From Pseudomonas sp. Q1-7 (GTDB lineage Bacteria; Pseudomonadota; Gammaproteobacteria; Pseudomonadales; Pseudomonadaceae): DNA of 64,000 bases. The translations under genes were made by a program, and so were the position numbers. This document shows, in pieces, positions 1-8,014 of the stretch (the first letter of the stretch is position 1; each line of letters begins with the position of its first letter). Location of the stretch: the NCBI RefSeq assembly GCF_028010285.1, contig NZ_CP116304.1, positions 946,501 through 1,010,500 on the forward strand, in the 5' to 3' direction. Below the pieces are notes generated by a model. It was not told the origin of the DNA, ran no database searches, and saw only the letters and a list, made by a program, of their open reading frames with translations.

Positions 1-41
1 TCATGCTCGCTTGACCCTCACATTGACCCACACTTTGTCCC
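1..41 (-). promoter_or_regulatory. Probable integrase start codon and upstream 12-nt direct repeats (gene runs out of window)
   Basis: Bases 2-4 read CAT, a minus-strand ATG at base 4. They are followed by GCTCGCTT and by direct repeats of the type TGACCCWCACWT at 12-23 and 24-35. The same arrangement (CAT, GCTCGCTC, then three TGACCCACAC-type repeats) lies just upstream of the intact integrase at 24761-24816. By this similarity I infer that an integrase on the minus strand begins at base 4 and continues outside the window. Only the start codon is visible, so the coding claim cannot be tested here. Confidence 0.35.
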
Positions 42-199
42 TTGCGTAAACCGCACAGGACTTGAGGGCCCTCTTTGAGCATCCTTTGGGGAAGTGCATT
101 GCAGGGCCCTCTGGATCAGTCTTGCTCATCAGTTCAAACAGTGGTGTTGAATTGGCAAGAGTGGCCATGATCCATAACTGGTAAATGCTACTTCTCTTT

Positions 200-871
200 T
201 TACCTTGCTCGGCTATTGCTGAGCAGGCCTTCCTGGGCGACGTAGCGAAGAGCGGTTCTAGCCTGCTCCATTTTCCTCTCGACCAGTTGCTTGATGGCTG
301 CTTCATCGAGATCTGAGTTCGGCAGACTCTCTCCATGGATGGTTTCCCACATCGATAGGCGCTGTAGGTGGTTCCCAAGCTGTTTCATTGCTTCTTCGAG
401 CTGCGCTTTGTACGAGTCCGATTCTGACGCTCTACGTTCGCGCTCAAGCACTAAGGCCTCCTTCAGCTTTTTCACCTGCTCACTGTCTTTCTGACTCCGT
501 TGCTCTGCATCGTCGATGAGCGAGGTGACTATTGATGTTTCTGTCTGTTGACGCTGCCTAGCTAGTCGGCGGAGCTGCGTCACGGTGGAATTGGGAAGCG
601 AGAAGGTGCATGCCTTTCTGCCGTTGCTGGGGGAGCGGTACTTGCGTTGCTTCAAGGCATTCTTGAGCTTCTGAATCAGTATCCATCCTTCGGGGTGCTC
701 CTGGAGGGCCTTAATGACGGCCATCACATCGGAGTGCGTCGATCTCCATCGAGGGCTTGATGCGTCGTTGACGATCTTAGAGAGATGCTCCGATTTGGTG
801 CGAGTCCAGATGTAGTCCTTTGCCCATTCTGCTTCCCGTTGAGGAAGCCATCCTTCGCGGTTAGCTGTCAA
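200..871 (-). CDS. Ribbon-helix-helix-like protein with C-terminal coiled coil, unknown function
   Basis: 223-residue protein starting at TTG with GAGGG a few bases upstream. I recognise no named family. Residues about 88-122 look like a ribbon-helix-helix DNA-binding unit: a short strand (CTFSLP), a basic helix (TVTQLRRLARQRQQ), a turn and a second helix (SIVTSLIDDAEQ). About 60 charged, heptad-like residues follow (repeated K, E and R), probably a coiled coil for oligomerisation. It lies next to the presumed integrase start at the left edge and faces away from the 1044 gene. An island regulator or partition-type protein would fit, but that is inference. No signal peptide or membrane segment is visible. 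Confidence 0.6.
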   Translation of the reverse strand: MTANREGWLPQREAEWAKDYIWTRTKSEHLSKIVNDASSPRWRSTHSDVMAVIKALQEHPEGWILIQKLKNALKQRKYRSPSNGRKACTFSLPNSTVTQLRRLARQRQQTETSIVTSLIDDAEQRSQKDSEQVKKLKEALVLERERRASESDSYKAQLEEAMKQLGNHLQRLSMWETIHGESLPNSDLDEAAIKQLVERKMEQARTALRYVAQEGLLSNSRAR

Positions 872-1043
872 TTCGAGGCCCTCAGATTTCTATTTTTCGC
901 AATGAAAAATATGTATTAATTTGTAAATGAAAATTTATTGGTTATGCGTTATGTTATCAGTCACGTAACGCATAACTTAAAAATTATTTTATAGCCTTTT
1001 TATCACCTGTTAATTTCGCTGATTTAAACGACGACGCTTACCG
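872..1043. promoter_or_regulatory. AT-rich divergent intergenic region
   Basis: About 170 bases between two divergent island genes, clearly richer in A/T than the surroundings (runs such as AAAAATTATTTTATAG). It must hold the promoters of both genes. TTATGCGTTATGTTATC and GTAACGCATAACTTAA at about 940-979 form an imperfect inverted repeat around ATAACGCATAA-like half sites, a possible operator for either flanking DNA-binding protein. Confidence 0.4.
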
Positions 1044-2252
1044 ATGTCCCTGTATGTTCATGAGAAATGCACTGCTCTAGCTGGCTGTGGGCCCGAGGCC
1101 AGGTTCCTGCTTGAAGCGGTATCCCGTCAGGTGCAGATTGGTGCATGTAACAGGCGTCAGGCCTTAAGGCCAAAGATCCTTTCCAAGCAGTTCCGTCTTG
1201 CGGAGCAGCCGGTCAAGAGAGCGCTCCGCGAGCTCGAGGCTGCAGGGGCGCTGGTGTTCGATGAGGGAGTGCCGGGAAGGCGGGGAAGGCCGCCGATCCT
1301 TTTCAGGATCTCGCCTGCCACATTGGCGGAAATTCAGGGGCGACAGCAGGTATGTCACGTCCATGCGCCTATTGTGGCGCGTCTCTTTTCTCCGGAAGAC
1401 ATCATGACTGCGGCGCTGGAGCTGGAAGAAGGGGGAGCCAAAGAGGACGCTAGCCCTCGTGACACGACCTTGAGTGCGTGCAATCGATTTCTACTGGCCA
1501 CTTTGTTGATGCATGCGGACCAGTTCGGCGTGGTGACGATTAGTAAGGGAAAGCTCAAGCAGTTGACAGGGTTTAGCGATGCCCGCTTGAGGTATCGGCT
1601 GGACGGCTTAGTGGGTTCGAGGCTGATCGTCGCCCATATCCCCGGAATCTCCAGTTCGATATTTCCCAAGAGTAAGGCCAGTAGTACCTATTTTCTTGAT
1701 CTGGCCGTTCTTGGGGCTGGGATACCGGGTGAGGAGTTTTTGCCGGAGCAAAAGCTAGGGCACCCAGGCGCGCAGTGTCCCTCGCGTGACCAAATCCTAG
1801 GACTGGATCTCGGCAAGAAGGAGGCTAGGCCCGTTCGCCTCAAAGCCTTCCTGTCGGGGCAACGTGATGCTGTCTTTGATGTCCTTCGATTTAGGTTTCT
1901 CAGGTATGCCTCGTACGTGCTTTCTCGCTACGGGGTCAACCCAACGATCACACCGACCATTGAAGACGCTCAGCTTCGTGAGACGATTTCGGCTGACTTC
2001 CAGGTACCTGAACGATGGAGGAATGGTCAGGAAGTGCATGATCTGGAGTGGGAAGAGATCATTAGCCATTTCTACAGACTGGCTTTCACTGTTGCGAGGA
2101 CCTTCGCCCAGAGGTCTGATCTGCCTCTCTGGGTGGATGGTACTTTTGAGGAAATGTGCATCGTACCTTCGGATGGTCGGGTTCAGCTTTTCTTCATGCT
2201 GTACCGAGTAGATGCCTTGGGGGCGAGCCAGGCTGCTGACTCTGCGCCATAG
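1044..2252 (+). CDS. Island protein with two predicted winged-helix domains, unknown function
   Basis: 402 residues. Residues about 30-92 look like a winged helix (LSKQFRLAEQPVKRALRELE, then a wing GRRGRPPILFRIS), the arrangement of GntR/MarR-type readers. A second helix-turn-helix-like stretch with a wing lies around residues 145-215 (ISKGKLKQLTGFSDARLRYR). Two winged helices in tandem occur in plasmid initiators (RepA/RepE type) as well as in regulators, so a replication or regulatory role for the island is possible. I do not recognise the family. It precedes an AlpA-type activator and a Gp2-type protein on the same strand, so it is probably part of the island's maintenance module. No clear Shine-Dalgarno precedes the ATG. 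Confidence 0.55.
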   Translation: MSLYVHEKCTALAGCGPEARFLLEAVSRQVQIGACNRRQALRPKILSKQFRLAEQPVKRALRELEAAGALVFDEGVPGRRGRPPILFRISPATLAEIQGRQQVCHVHAPIVARLFSPEDIMTAALELEEGGAKEDASPRDTTLSACNRFLLATLLMHADQFGVVTISKGKLKQLTGFSDARLRYRLDGLVGSRLIVAHIPGISSSIFPKSKASSTYFLDLAVLGAGIPGEEFLPEQKLGHPGAQCPSRDQILGLDLGKKEARPVRLKAFLSGQRDAVFDVLRFRFLRYASYVLSRYGVNPTITPTIEDAQLRETISADFQVPERWRNGQEVHDLEWEEIISHFYRLAFTVARTFAQRSDLPLWVDGTFEEMCIVPSDGRVQLFFMLYRVDALGASQAADSAP

Positions 2253-2323
2253 CTCTAAGGGCAGGGCCAGGTAGTTTTTTACTGGGCGTGCCAATCCTCT
2301 GAACGAACACGAGGAGCCCGTTC

Positions 2324-2524
2324 ATGAGGATCATTCGCCTGAAAGAAGTCATCGATTCGACCGGCCTGGCCCGGTCCACCGTCTACAAGTACATCGCCGA
2401 GGGTACCTTCCCGAAACCGGTCTCTCTGGGAGACCGTTGTGTGGGCTGGGTAGAACGCGAGGTGCACGACTGGATCCTGGCCAGGATCGCGGAGCGTGAC
2501 TTGGCTGAGGCTGTCGCAGCATGA
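2324..2524 (+). CDS. alpA: AlpA-family transcriptional activator / excisionase-like protein
   Basis: 66 residues, a typical AlpA/MerR-like winged helix. It begins MRIIRLKEVIDSTGLARSTV (helix-turn-helix), continues with YKYIAEGTFPKPVSLG and ends with a VGWVEREVHDWI wing, the hallmark layout of the family. AlpA of CP4-57 and Vis of P4 activate the integrase or act as excisionases of P4-like elements. By analogy this gene should control excision of the island whose integrase lies at 23558-24763 (inference). CGTGAGGAGC-like spacing upstream (GAGGAGCCCGTTC then ATG) provides a ribosome site. Confidence 0.9.
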   Translation: MRIIRLKEVIDSTGLARSTVYKYIAEGTFPKPVSLGDRCVGWVEREVHDWILARIAERDLAEAVAA

Positions 2525-2555
2525 CGCCGGAGCAGAAAACCTGTTGATGACATAC

Positions 2556-2591
2556 AGCACCATGGCGGAGCTTGGGCTCCGCCATGGTGCT
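2556..2591. terminator. Perfect 16-bp hairpin after alpA
   Basis: Arms 2556-2571 and 2576-2591 are exact reverse complements around the loop TTGG. It lies 32 bases after the alpA stop. There is no U-run on either side, so intrinsic termination is uncertain. An origin hairpin is the alternative. Confidence 0.4.
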
Positions 2592-2842
2592 TATGCTGGT
2601 AATGCGGAGGGGCGAATCTCAGATAACTCACTCATGCCGCAGGCCGGCAAACCTCCCTGCCAGCAGGGCAGTGTCGCTCCACGCTGCCTTGCCTGCCGGG
2701 GATTTCGGTCTGTGGCATGAGCTGGTTCTAGTTATATACATACATCTACTACCTACCAACACACGTAGCTCATCCAGCCATCTACTACCACCCACTGCCC
2801 AGACAGGAGAACACGGGTTGTCGGTTAAAAAGTACACAGCCT

Positions 2843-2872
2843 GTACCTGATACGTCACAGACCATCAGGTAC
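2843..2872. promoter_or_regulatory. Inverted repeat immediately 5' of the Gp2-like gene
   Basis: GTACCTGAT (2843-2851) and ATCAGGTAC (2864-2872) are exact reverse complements separated by 12 bases. The repeat covers the region where the leader and ribosome site of the 2879 gene lie, so it may be an operator or a translational control hairpin. Confidence 0.4.
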
Positions 2873-2878
2873 ACGACC

Positions 2879-3826
2879 ATGACCAGCTTTGCCCCCTACA
2901 TCCAGCTTTCCCAATCCGAGGTTGCTGTCCAGATCGAACGGCTAGTCCAAGCGATCGAGCAGCACGACACCCCTGCCTTCAGATTCAGGCAAACGCGCTC
3001 TGGAGAAGAGCAGGTTGAAGAGACCAGGCTGTCTCGCTACTTCGATCACATCCAGCAGATGTTCGATCTGTTCGATGATTGCCACTCCTACCGCTACAGC
3101 GAGCACCTACAAGTGTTCCAGGATGCCTGCTGTGACATCGGCTTGGAGCGTAGCCCGGTCGGTCTTGTGTGTCTGAACGAGCAAGAATCCGCATACCTGG
3201 ACTCTCATCGCACCATGAATGCTGTGGTCGAACGGATTCGCGAGCTCACTTGTGAGCCGCATTATCGCCGCAGGAAGAGCGATCGTAGCTATGAGGTGGG
3301 CCAGTTGCAGCGTCGGGTCAGTAAGTACGTCGACGCCGTGTTGGATCGCTACTCACGCACGGTAGTGGTCAGGGTCAACCTCTACTACCGTACGGAAGCG
3401 CAGGCCAGGCTGCGCGCTGAGCACGTGTTCGATCATCTGGATAGGCTGATTGATGCACGTGAGCGGAACCCGATCTTCGAGCACGAAACGGGATATATCT
3501 GCAGCGTCGAGCAGGGGGCGCGTCGGGGCTACCACATCCATGCTGCCTTTTTCTTCAATGGGGCGGAGGTGCGCGGCGACGTCTACAAGGCCCAGAAGAT
3601 CGGAGAACTGTGGGAGCGCATCACTCAAGGGCAGGGATGCTACGACAGTTGCAACCATGACAAGGATGCCTACGGAGACAGGTGTGCCATCGGCATTATT
3701 TTGCGTAGCGACGATGATGTCCGGCCACATGTTCACCGCGCCATGCATTACTTGGTCAAGGGTGAGCAGAATCTGCGGATGAAGCCCGTAGGGGCGCGTG
3801 CAGTACGGATGGGAATATGTCGCTAA
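2879..3826 (+). CDS. Inovirus Gp2 / YagK-YfjJ family protein (HUH-like, replication-associated)
   Basis: 315 residues. The C-terminal half resembles the YagK/YfjJ (inovirus Gp2, DUF3296) family: RTVVVRVNLYYR at about 160-171 followed by GYHIHAAFFFNG at about 218-229, in which HIH is the HUH-type histidine pair used by rolling-circle Rep and relaxase folds. Family members occur in P4-like islands and filamentous phages. A role in replication of the excised island or of a filamentous satellite is inference. The end (…RAVRMGICR) is short compared with what I expect for the family. A downstream +1-shifted reading continues about 35 codons, so a late frameshift is possible but unproven. Strong secondary structure precedes the gene. 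Confidence 0.75.
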   Translation: MTSFAPYIQLSQSEVAVQIERLVQAIEQHDTPAFRFRQTRSGEEQVEETRLSRYFDHIQQMFDLFDDCHSYRYSEHLQVFQDACCDIGLERSPVGLVCLNEQESAYLDSHRTMNAVVERIRELTCEPHYRRRKSDRSYEVGQLQRRVSKYVDAVLDRYSRTVVVRVNLYYRTEAQARLRAEHVFDHLDRLIDARERNPIFEHETGYICSVEQGARRGYHIHAAFFFNGAEVRGDVYKAQKIGELWERITQGQGCYDSCNHDKDAYGDRCAIGIILRSDDDVRPHVHRAMHYLVKGEQNLRMKPVGARAVRMGICR

Positions 3827-3959
3827 ATGCTCTGTTACGCTGGTGGGGTTTGAGAAACGCAAGCTTGGCCCGGTGAGCAATTGCACTTGTTTGACTAGCC
3901 AACGGCATTATCGCTGACCACCTATTGAAGCTTGGAATGGGAGACTCCCACGCGGCAAA

Positions 3960-3984
3960 AAAAGCCAGGCATGGCCTGGCTTTT
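3960..3984. terminator. Bidirectional intrinsic terminator
   Basis: AAAAGCCAGGC (3960-3970), loop ATG, GCCTGGCTTTT (3974-3984). There are A-runs before and T-runs after, so it can stop both the rightward Gp2-like transcript and the leftward protease-nuclease transcript that ends at 4012. Confidence 0.85.
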
Positions 3985-4011
3985 GATGGGATCACCGCCA
4001 TCGCGGCCTGT

Positions 4012-6069
4012 TCACACGACCTGTTCCTCGATAGCCTGAGCATTGGCACTGTCAGGGTGCCTGCTCCGGTCCGCGTCGTGATAGACCCCTGGAAAGGCCA
4101 GCAGCCCAATCAATCCTTCAAGATCATTCAGGCTTACCAGCCGAGTCCTCCATTCCGGTGTGATGCTGAACTCCAAGGGCACGGATGACAGGTCCTGCTC
4201 CAAAAGGAAGGGGAAGACCTGCAACTGACCGTCGCTAACCGCGCAGATCACTTTCCAGTACCTGACGGGAATCCGGACATCCTCGGTACCTGCGAAGACC
4301 TTGTCACTGTCGCTGAGCACGGGGCCGGCAAAGATGCACAGCCTCTCGGCCTTTGCCTGCTTGCCGATATGGTTTTCGAGCTGCCCCCATACGCCGGACT
4401 CGGCAGCCTGGTTAAAGCCCTTCACCTGCGGTGAGCAGTTGGTGACGTGATACGTGTCGCCATTTGCGCGCTGCACTTCAGCATAGGTGCTTCCCCAGCA
4501 CACATCGTCTCGGCGTACCAGGTGGCCTTTATCGAATGCTTTGTTGTCGTTCGTATAGAACTTGTCTGGAACCTGATTCTCTTCCGGAACTCGAGGGTCC
4601 AGCAGCCATTTCTCCTGGTCGTTTTTCCCCAGCCCGCCGAGTGATTTTCTCGAGTAGGCCAGGCCAGGTTCGGGATTCTTGGCTGTTTCGTTCCAGTCGA
4701 CATTTGAGGCGGTGTAGAGGGCCAGCTTTCTTTCAGCATGTAGGACAACGCTGAAGTGCTCATAGGGGATCACGTACTCGCTGGAGCCTTTCATCTTCAC
4801 AACCTTGTCTTTGTCGATCACCTCCGGCAGCGGCGTGGGAAGCTCCAGAAAATCGGCATTGAAACCCGCCCGCGTCACATAATCGCGGTCGACGATGGGC
4901 TCCCTGAACGCTTCAAGAGCGCCACTGTCCAGTACTGCAGCGGAGAGGGCAGACAGCTCGGGTGCCCGGCCTTTGAGTTCCAGGACTAGCGTGCCGAGCT
5001 CCAGGCGTCCCTGAGCAATGCTGATGGGAGCATGGGGGGCAGTAGCAGAGGCTATCTCTGTATGGCTTCTACTGTATGCAGCGGACAGCACATCGCCGCC
5101 CTCCATTGCCGCTTTCAGCTCCGTGAGAAACTCGCCCGCCGGTGCAGCATTCAGGAAGTATGCGCAGATGCTGCTGATCCGAACGCCTTCGTTAGCAATC
5201 CAGACGATTGATTCTTCTGCTACGCCATCCAGGGAGTCCCGGGTGCTGCCGTCCTTGAGCACGAATCTGCCTTGGGTGTCCTGCTGAGCCTTTCCGGAGT
5301 GGTGAAGCGCCACCACCTGGAAGCTGTCGTTGAGCACTGGTGCGCCGCTTGAGCCGGGAGCGGTGTCGCTCATGTACCAGATGAAGTTGGGATCAGTCGC
5401 ATCAATGCACTGATTTTCCCTGATGGCCCACTGACGGTAGGCGCCGCCGGGATGCTGAACGATGCTGAGCCATTCTTTCGGTACCACTTTGCCGCTGCGG
5501 GCCAGAAGCCGATGATAGCCAAAGGACGACAGTCCAACTGCCCCGTCCAGAGAGACCGGCTCAACCGCCACCATCGCGAAATCCAGCCCTTCATCGGAAA
5601 GGAAGAACTGATCTGGGCGCAGTTTGAAGCGGTACGACTTCTCGGGTTCGCCCGCCACCCCCAGTCGATAGTTGAACTCGGCCAGGCTCGGAGCAGCATC
5701 CTCCGGTGTGGCGAATACATGGTGGTTGGTCAGCATCAGGCGAGGGGACACCATGAAGCCGGTTGCCCACCCCCGGATCGCGCCCGAATCATGCCTGACC
5801 GCAATGCGGCAGATGGGTTTGCCCACCAGCAAGGCGCGTTCAAAGAAGAACTCATCCACTAGGTCATTGGCGCCAAGAATTCGCTCAAACTCTATTCCAG
5901 ACGGCTTGGCCCCGCCGGCGAATAGAAAGGAATTTCTCACATCCGGATCAATCACCCGCAAGAGGTGGGCAGGAGTGAATTCAAGACCCTGTTTTACATT
6001 GATATTTTTCAGTACCTCGGGAGTCCGCCTTTTACTGCCCTCCAACTGCTGCTCTTTAATCAAGCTCAT
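4012..6069 (-). CDS. Trypsin-like serine protease fused to a NUC1 (DNA/RNA non-specific) endonuclease; candidate anti-phage effector
   Basis: 685 residues from the ATG at 6069, which follows AAAGGAGA at 6083-6076 (an upstream ATG 36 bases earlier lacks this site). Residues about 85-260 form a V8/trypsin-like protease: TNHHV (His117), LDFAMV (Asp163) and GSSGAP (Ser241) give a complete triad. Residues about 430-665 form a ββα-metal NUC1 nuclease: DKGH at 513-516 (DRGH motif, His516) and NCSPQVKGFNQ with metal-binding Asn553. All key residues are present, so both enzymes should work. No signal peptide, so cytosolic. The layout suggests protease-controlled nuclease release or activation, as proposed for defence effectors. 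That is inference. It sits in its own transcription unit beside a putAbiC-like gene. Confidence 0.8.
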   Translation of the reverse strand: MSLIKEQQLEGSKRRTPEVLKNINVKQGLEFTPAHLLRVIDPDVRNSFLFAGGAKPSGIEFERILGANDLVDEFFFERALLVGKPICRIAVRHDSGAIRGWATGFMVSPRLMLTNHHVFATPEDAAPSLAEFNYRLGVAGEPEKSYRFKLRPDQFFLSDEGLDFAMVAVEPVSLDGAVGLSSFGYHRLLARSGKVVPKEWLSIVQHPGGAYRQWAIRENQCIDATDPNFIWYMSDTAPGSSGAPVLNDSFQVVALHHSGKAQQDTQGRFVLKDGSTRDSLDGVAEESIVWIANEGVRISSICAYFLNAAPAGEFLTELKAAMEGGDVLSAAYSRSHTEIASATAPHAPISIAQGRLELGTLVLELKGRAPELSALSAAVLDSGALEAFREPIVDRDYVTRAGFNADFLELPTPLPEVIDKDKVVKMKGSSEYVIPYEHFSVVLHAERKLALYTASNVDWNETAKNPEPGLAYSRKSLGGLGKNDQEKWLLDPRVPEENQVPDKFYTNDNKAFDKGHLVRRDDVCWGSTYAEVQRANGDTYHVTNCSPQVKGFNQAAESGVWGQLENHIGKQAKAERLCIFAGPVLSDSDKVFAGTEDVRIPVRYWKVICAVSDGQLQVFPFLLEQDLSSVPLEFSITPEWRTRLVSLNDLEGLIGLLAFPGVYHDADRSRHPDSANAQAIEEQVV

Positions 6070-6532
6070 TTGAAGTCTCCTTTGCCCTAAGCAATCCAGG
6101 GCCACCAGTCACAGTGGCCAACAGAGCGTAGTCGAAGCAGGGCGTGTGCAGAGTTTTCATGGTCGGGGTTGGTGGCAGTCTTTACATGCGAAGAGTGGGG
6201 GCAGTGATTCCCAAAGCTGCTTTTTTTTGGAAGCTCCGTGGGCGAGTTCATCTCAATGTGTTGCTACCCGGAGCTGTTGCTTCGACATACTTTCGTCCCC
6301 CTTCGGATAATTCTGACGCCTCCCTCGGTCGTTGAAAGCACCTTCCTTGGGGCCATTGCTACTGTGTTTGGTGGCGGGGCCGCGTAGTGTAGATGCTCAG
6401 CCCTCAGGTCAGTGGGAACCTGGCGGCACTGTTCAACGGCAAACGACGCTGGGGCTGCGCGATCATCAGTGTGTCCATTTACGCCGAGGACAAGGCATAG
6501 CAAGATGCCGGCTTTTCGCAAGGAAGGGCAGC
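6070..6532. other. Divergent intergenic region without a convincing gene
   Basis: About 460 bases between the protease-nuclease gene and the putAbiC-like gene. Short open frames occur but none has a ribosome site or recognisable content. An in-frame upstream extension of the rightward gene (from 6332) is rejected because its sequence looks non-coding and a good ribosome site lies before 6533. Promoters for both flanking genes must lie here. I see no clear consensus. Confidence 0.5.
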
Positions 6533-7426
6533 ATGTTTGACTGGGCGAGGAAGATCGGCGGAGCGCCTTATCGTTGGTTTGAGTCAATGGTCTCCCCGGG
6601 GGAGGACTTAGGGCTCTCGAAGCTGTACCGCCTGTTTGTGCTTGCGGTCATCTTGGTACTGGCAGCATTTCTGATTGATCTTTATTTGACGAAAAATGCT
6701 GATGCTAACTCCGCCTGGCATGGCATCTTCGGGGACTTCTTCGGCGGCGTCGTAAACCCGATTTTGACGTTCTTGACCTTCTTTGGTCTGCTGATCACGA
6801 TTGTGCTGCAGAAGGAGGAGCTGAGCGAAACCCGCAAGGAGCTTGCGCGGTCAGCTTCGGCGCTCGATGCCCAGGTTGCGCAATTCAAGCGGCAATCCGC
6901 AATCGCGACCTTCTACAAGATGCTCGACACCCATATGGCTGTGGTGGCGTCGATCGACTTGATTGACATGAACAAACACCGGACGGTTGGGCGTGACTGT
7001 ATGAGAGTGTTCCGGTCTAGGTTAAAGAAATGCTTTAAGGACGGTGTTCGCTACGGAGAGCAGCACAACGTTGTGGACACTCGGCCGCTGGCCACGGACT
7101 TGGTCGCTGTGAAAATCTGCTTCGTAGACTTCTGGAGGGAGAATGGCGAGGAACTGCAGCATTATATCGCTGGAGTACGACTGACTCTTTCGTTCCTGTA
7201 TCAGGCGCTGGAGGGGCAGGACGAGTTGGTGGAGATGTACAAAGCGCTGTTCACCGATTCGGAGAAGGCGCTGATCTTTTACTACGCCGTATCCATGGGT
7301 GACGCCGACTTTTGCGCCAACCTGGAAAAATCGGCTTTTTGTGTCGGCATGCCTAGGTCTCATCTGCTGCTTGGCTTTCATGAGTCTGGTTTGGCAACTG
7401 TAATGATCCCTGCATATGGCTCTTAA
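6533..7426 (+). CDS. Putative phage abortive infection protein (putAbiC-type, two transmembrane segments)
   Basis: 297 residues from ATG 6533, preceded by AAGGAAGGG. Two hydrophobic segments (about 31-52 and 74-93) flank a GDFFGGVVNPILTFLTFFGL stretch. That stretch is the signature I associate with the PF16872-type putative abortive infection family and with two-TM effectors of some retrons. Then comes a charged helix (KEELSETRKELARSASALDAQ) leading into a cytosolic domain with QFKRQSAIATFYKMLDTH. The family is thought to damage the inner membrane when phage is sensed. No reverse transcriptase or retron RNA is seen nearby, so it is either a stand-alone system or works with the divergent protease-nuclease (inference). 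Confidence 0.75.
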   Translation: MFDWARKIGGAPYRWFESMVSPGEDLGLSKLYRLFVLAVILVLAAFLIDLYLTKNADANSAWHGIFGDFFGGVVNPILTFLTFFGLLITIVLQKEELSETRKELARSASALDAQVAQFKRQSAIATFYKMLDTHMAVVASIDLIDMNKHRTVGRDCMRVFRSRLKKCFKDGVRYGEQHNVVDTRPLATDLVAVKICFVDFWRENGEELQHYIAGVRLTLSFLYQALEGQDELVEMYKALFTDSEKALIFYYAVSMGDADFCANLEKSAFCVGMPRSHLLLGFHESGLATVMIPAYGS

Positions 7427-7548
7427 TTTTTTGTTTCTGCAGGATGTATTACCGGTAGAGATGTGGACTTCGGGCCAGTCACATGAGCCTTGGAACTCCC
7501 AGCGTCGAAGCACATTTATGCTGGGAGGGACGGGCGGGACAGAGAGGC

Positions 7549-7932
7549 TTATTTTTTATAGGTGACGTAGATGCTTGCGTTGAATATGCTCTTTCCTATT
7601 TCGTAGTCAGGGTTCCATGTAACGATGTTGTGGGCAGCAATTGCAATCCCTGAGAGTAAACCTAGAGCTCCTGTAACGCCACCGAAGATAGTCGCTCCTG
7701 CTGTTGCGACTCGTCCTATTGTGTAGGTTCTGAATTTTAGCCCTTGCCCGTCAATGGTTTTTTCTATGAGATCAATGGCTGATGAGAACCTCATTGGATC
7801 AACTCTCTGTATGACGAAGCTCTCTCTTTTCTTTATTTTATCTAATAGTTGGCTGTTGGAAATTTCTTCTAGTGTGTATACATTGACTTCCATGGTTTGT
7901 CCGTTATCTGGAATTATATTGATCCCCGCCAT
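7549..7932 (-). CDS. AT-rich hypothetical protein with glycine-rich hydrophobic segment
   Basis: 127 residues. The N-terminal half is polar (MEVNVYTLEEISNSQLLDKI…, RESFVIQRVDPMRFSSAIDL). Residues about 77-104 are hydrophobic and glycine/alanine-rich (ATIFGGVTGALGLLSGIAIA), probably one or two membrane passes, then a polar tail ending SIYVTYKK. Base composition is markedly more A/T-rich than the surrounding island, which suggests separate acquisition. The start at 7932 has only a weak ribosome site. I do not recognise the family. Confidence 0.6.
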   Translation of the reverse strand: MAGINIIPDNGQTMEVNVYTLEEISNSQLLDKIKKRESFVIQRVDPMRFSSAIDLIEKTIDGQGLKFRTYTIGRVATAGATIFGGVTGALGLLSGIAIAAHNIVTWNPDYEIGKSIFNASIYVTYKK

Positions 7933-8014
7933 TCTGTTTAATCAGAGTGGCGGAGCAGTTCGGGGTGACGGTGGTGCCCAAAGCATAGCTGATTAAGGTT
8001 TTCGGGGCTTTGTG

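Larger units (their letters stand above)
2525..2878. other. Gene-free 354-bp region with strong hairpins, upstream of the Gp2-like gene
   Basis: No credible gene. It contains a perfect 16-bp stem with 4-nt loop at 2556-2591 (arms AGCACCATGGCGGAGC and its complement) and a 9-bp inverted repeat GTACCTGAT/ATCAGGTAC at 2843-2851 and 2864-2872, ending 6 bases before the ATG of the next gene. The first may be a terminator of alpA, although no T-run follows. Alternatively, being next to an HUH-like protein gene, these hairpins may be nicking or origin structures. The second is well placed as an operator. Confidence 0.45.

Noticed and set aside
1..378. 125-codon minus-strand frame at the left edge
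   Set aside because: It overlaps the better-supported 200-871 gene in another frame and its end consists of the integrase promoter repeats.
6533..7426. Retron with a two-TM effector
   Set aside because: No reverse transcriptase gene or msr-msd-like structure on either side.
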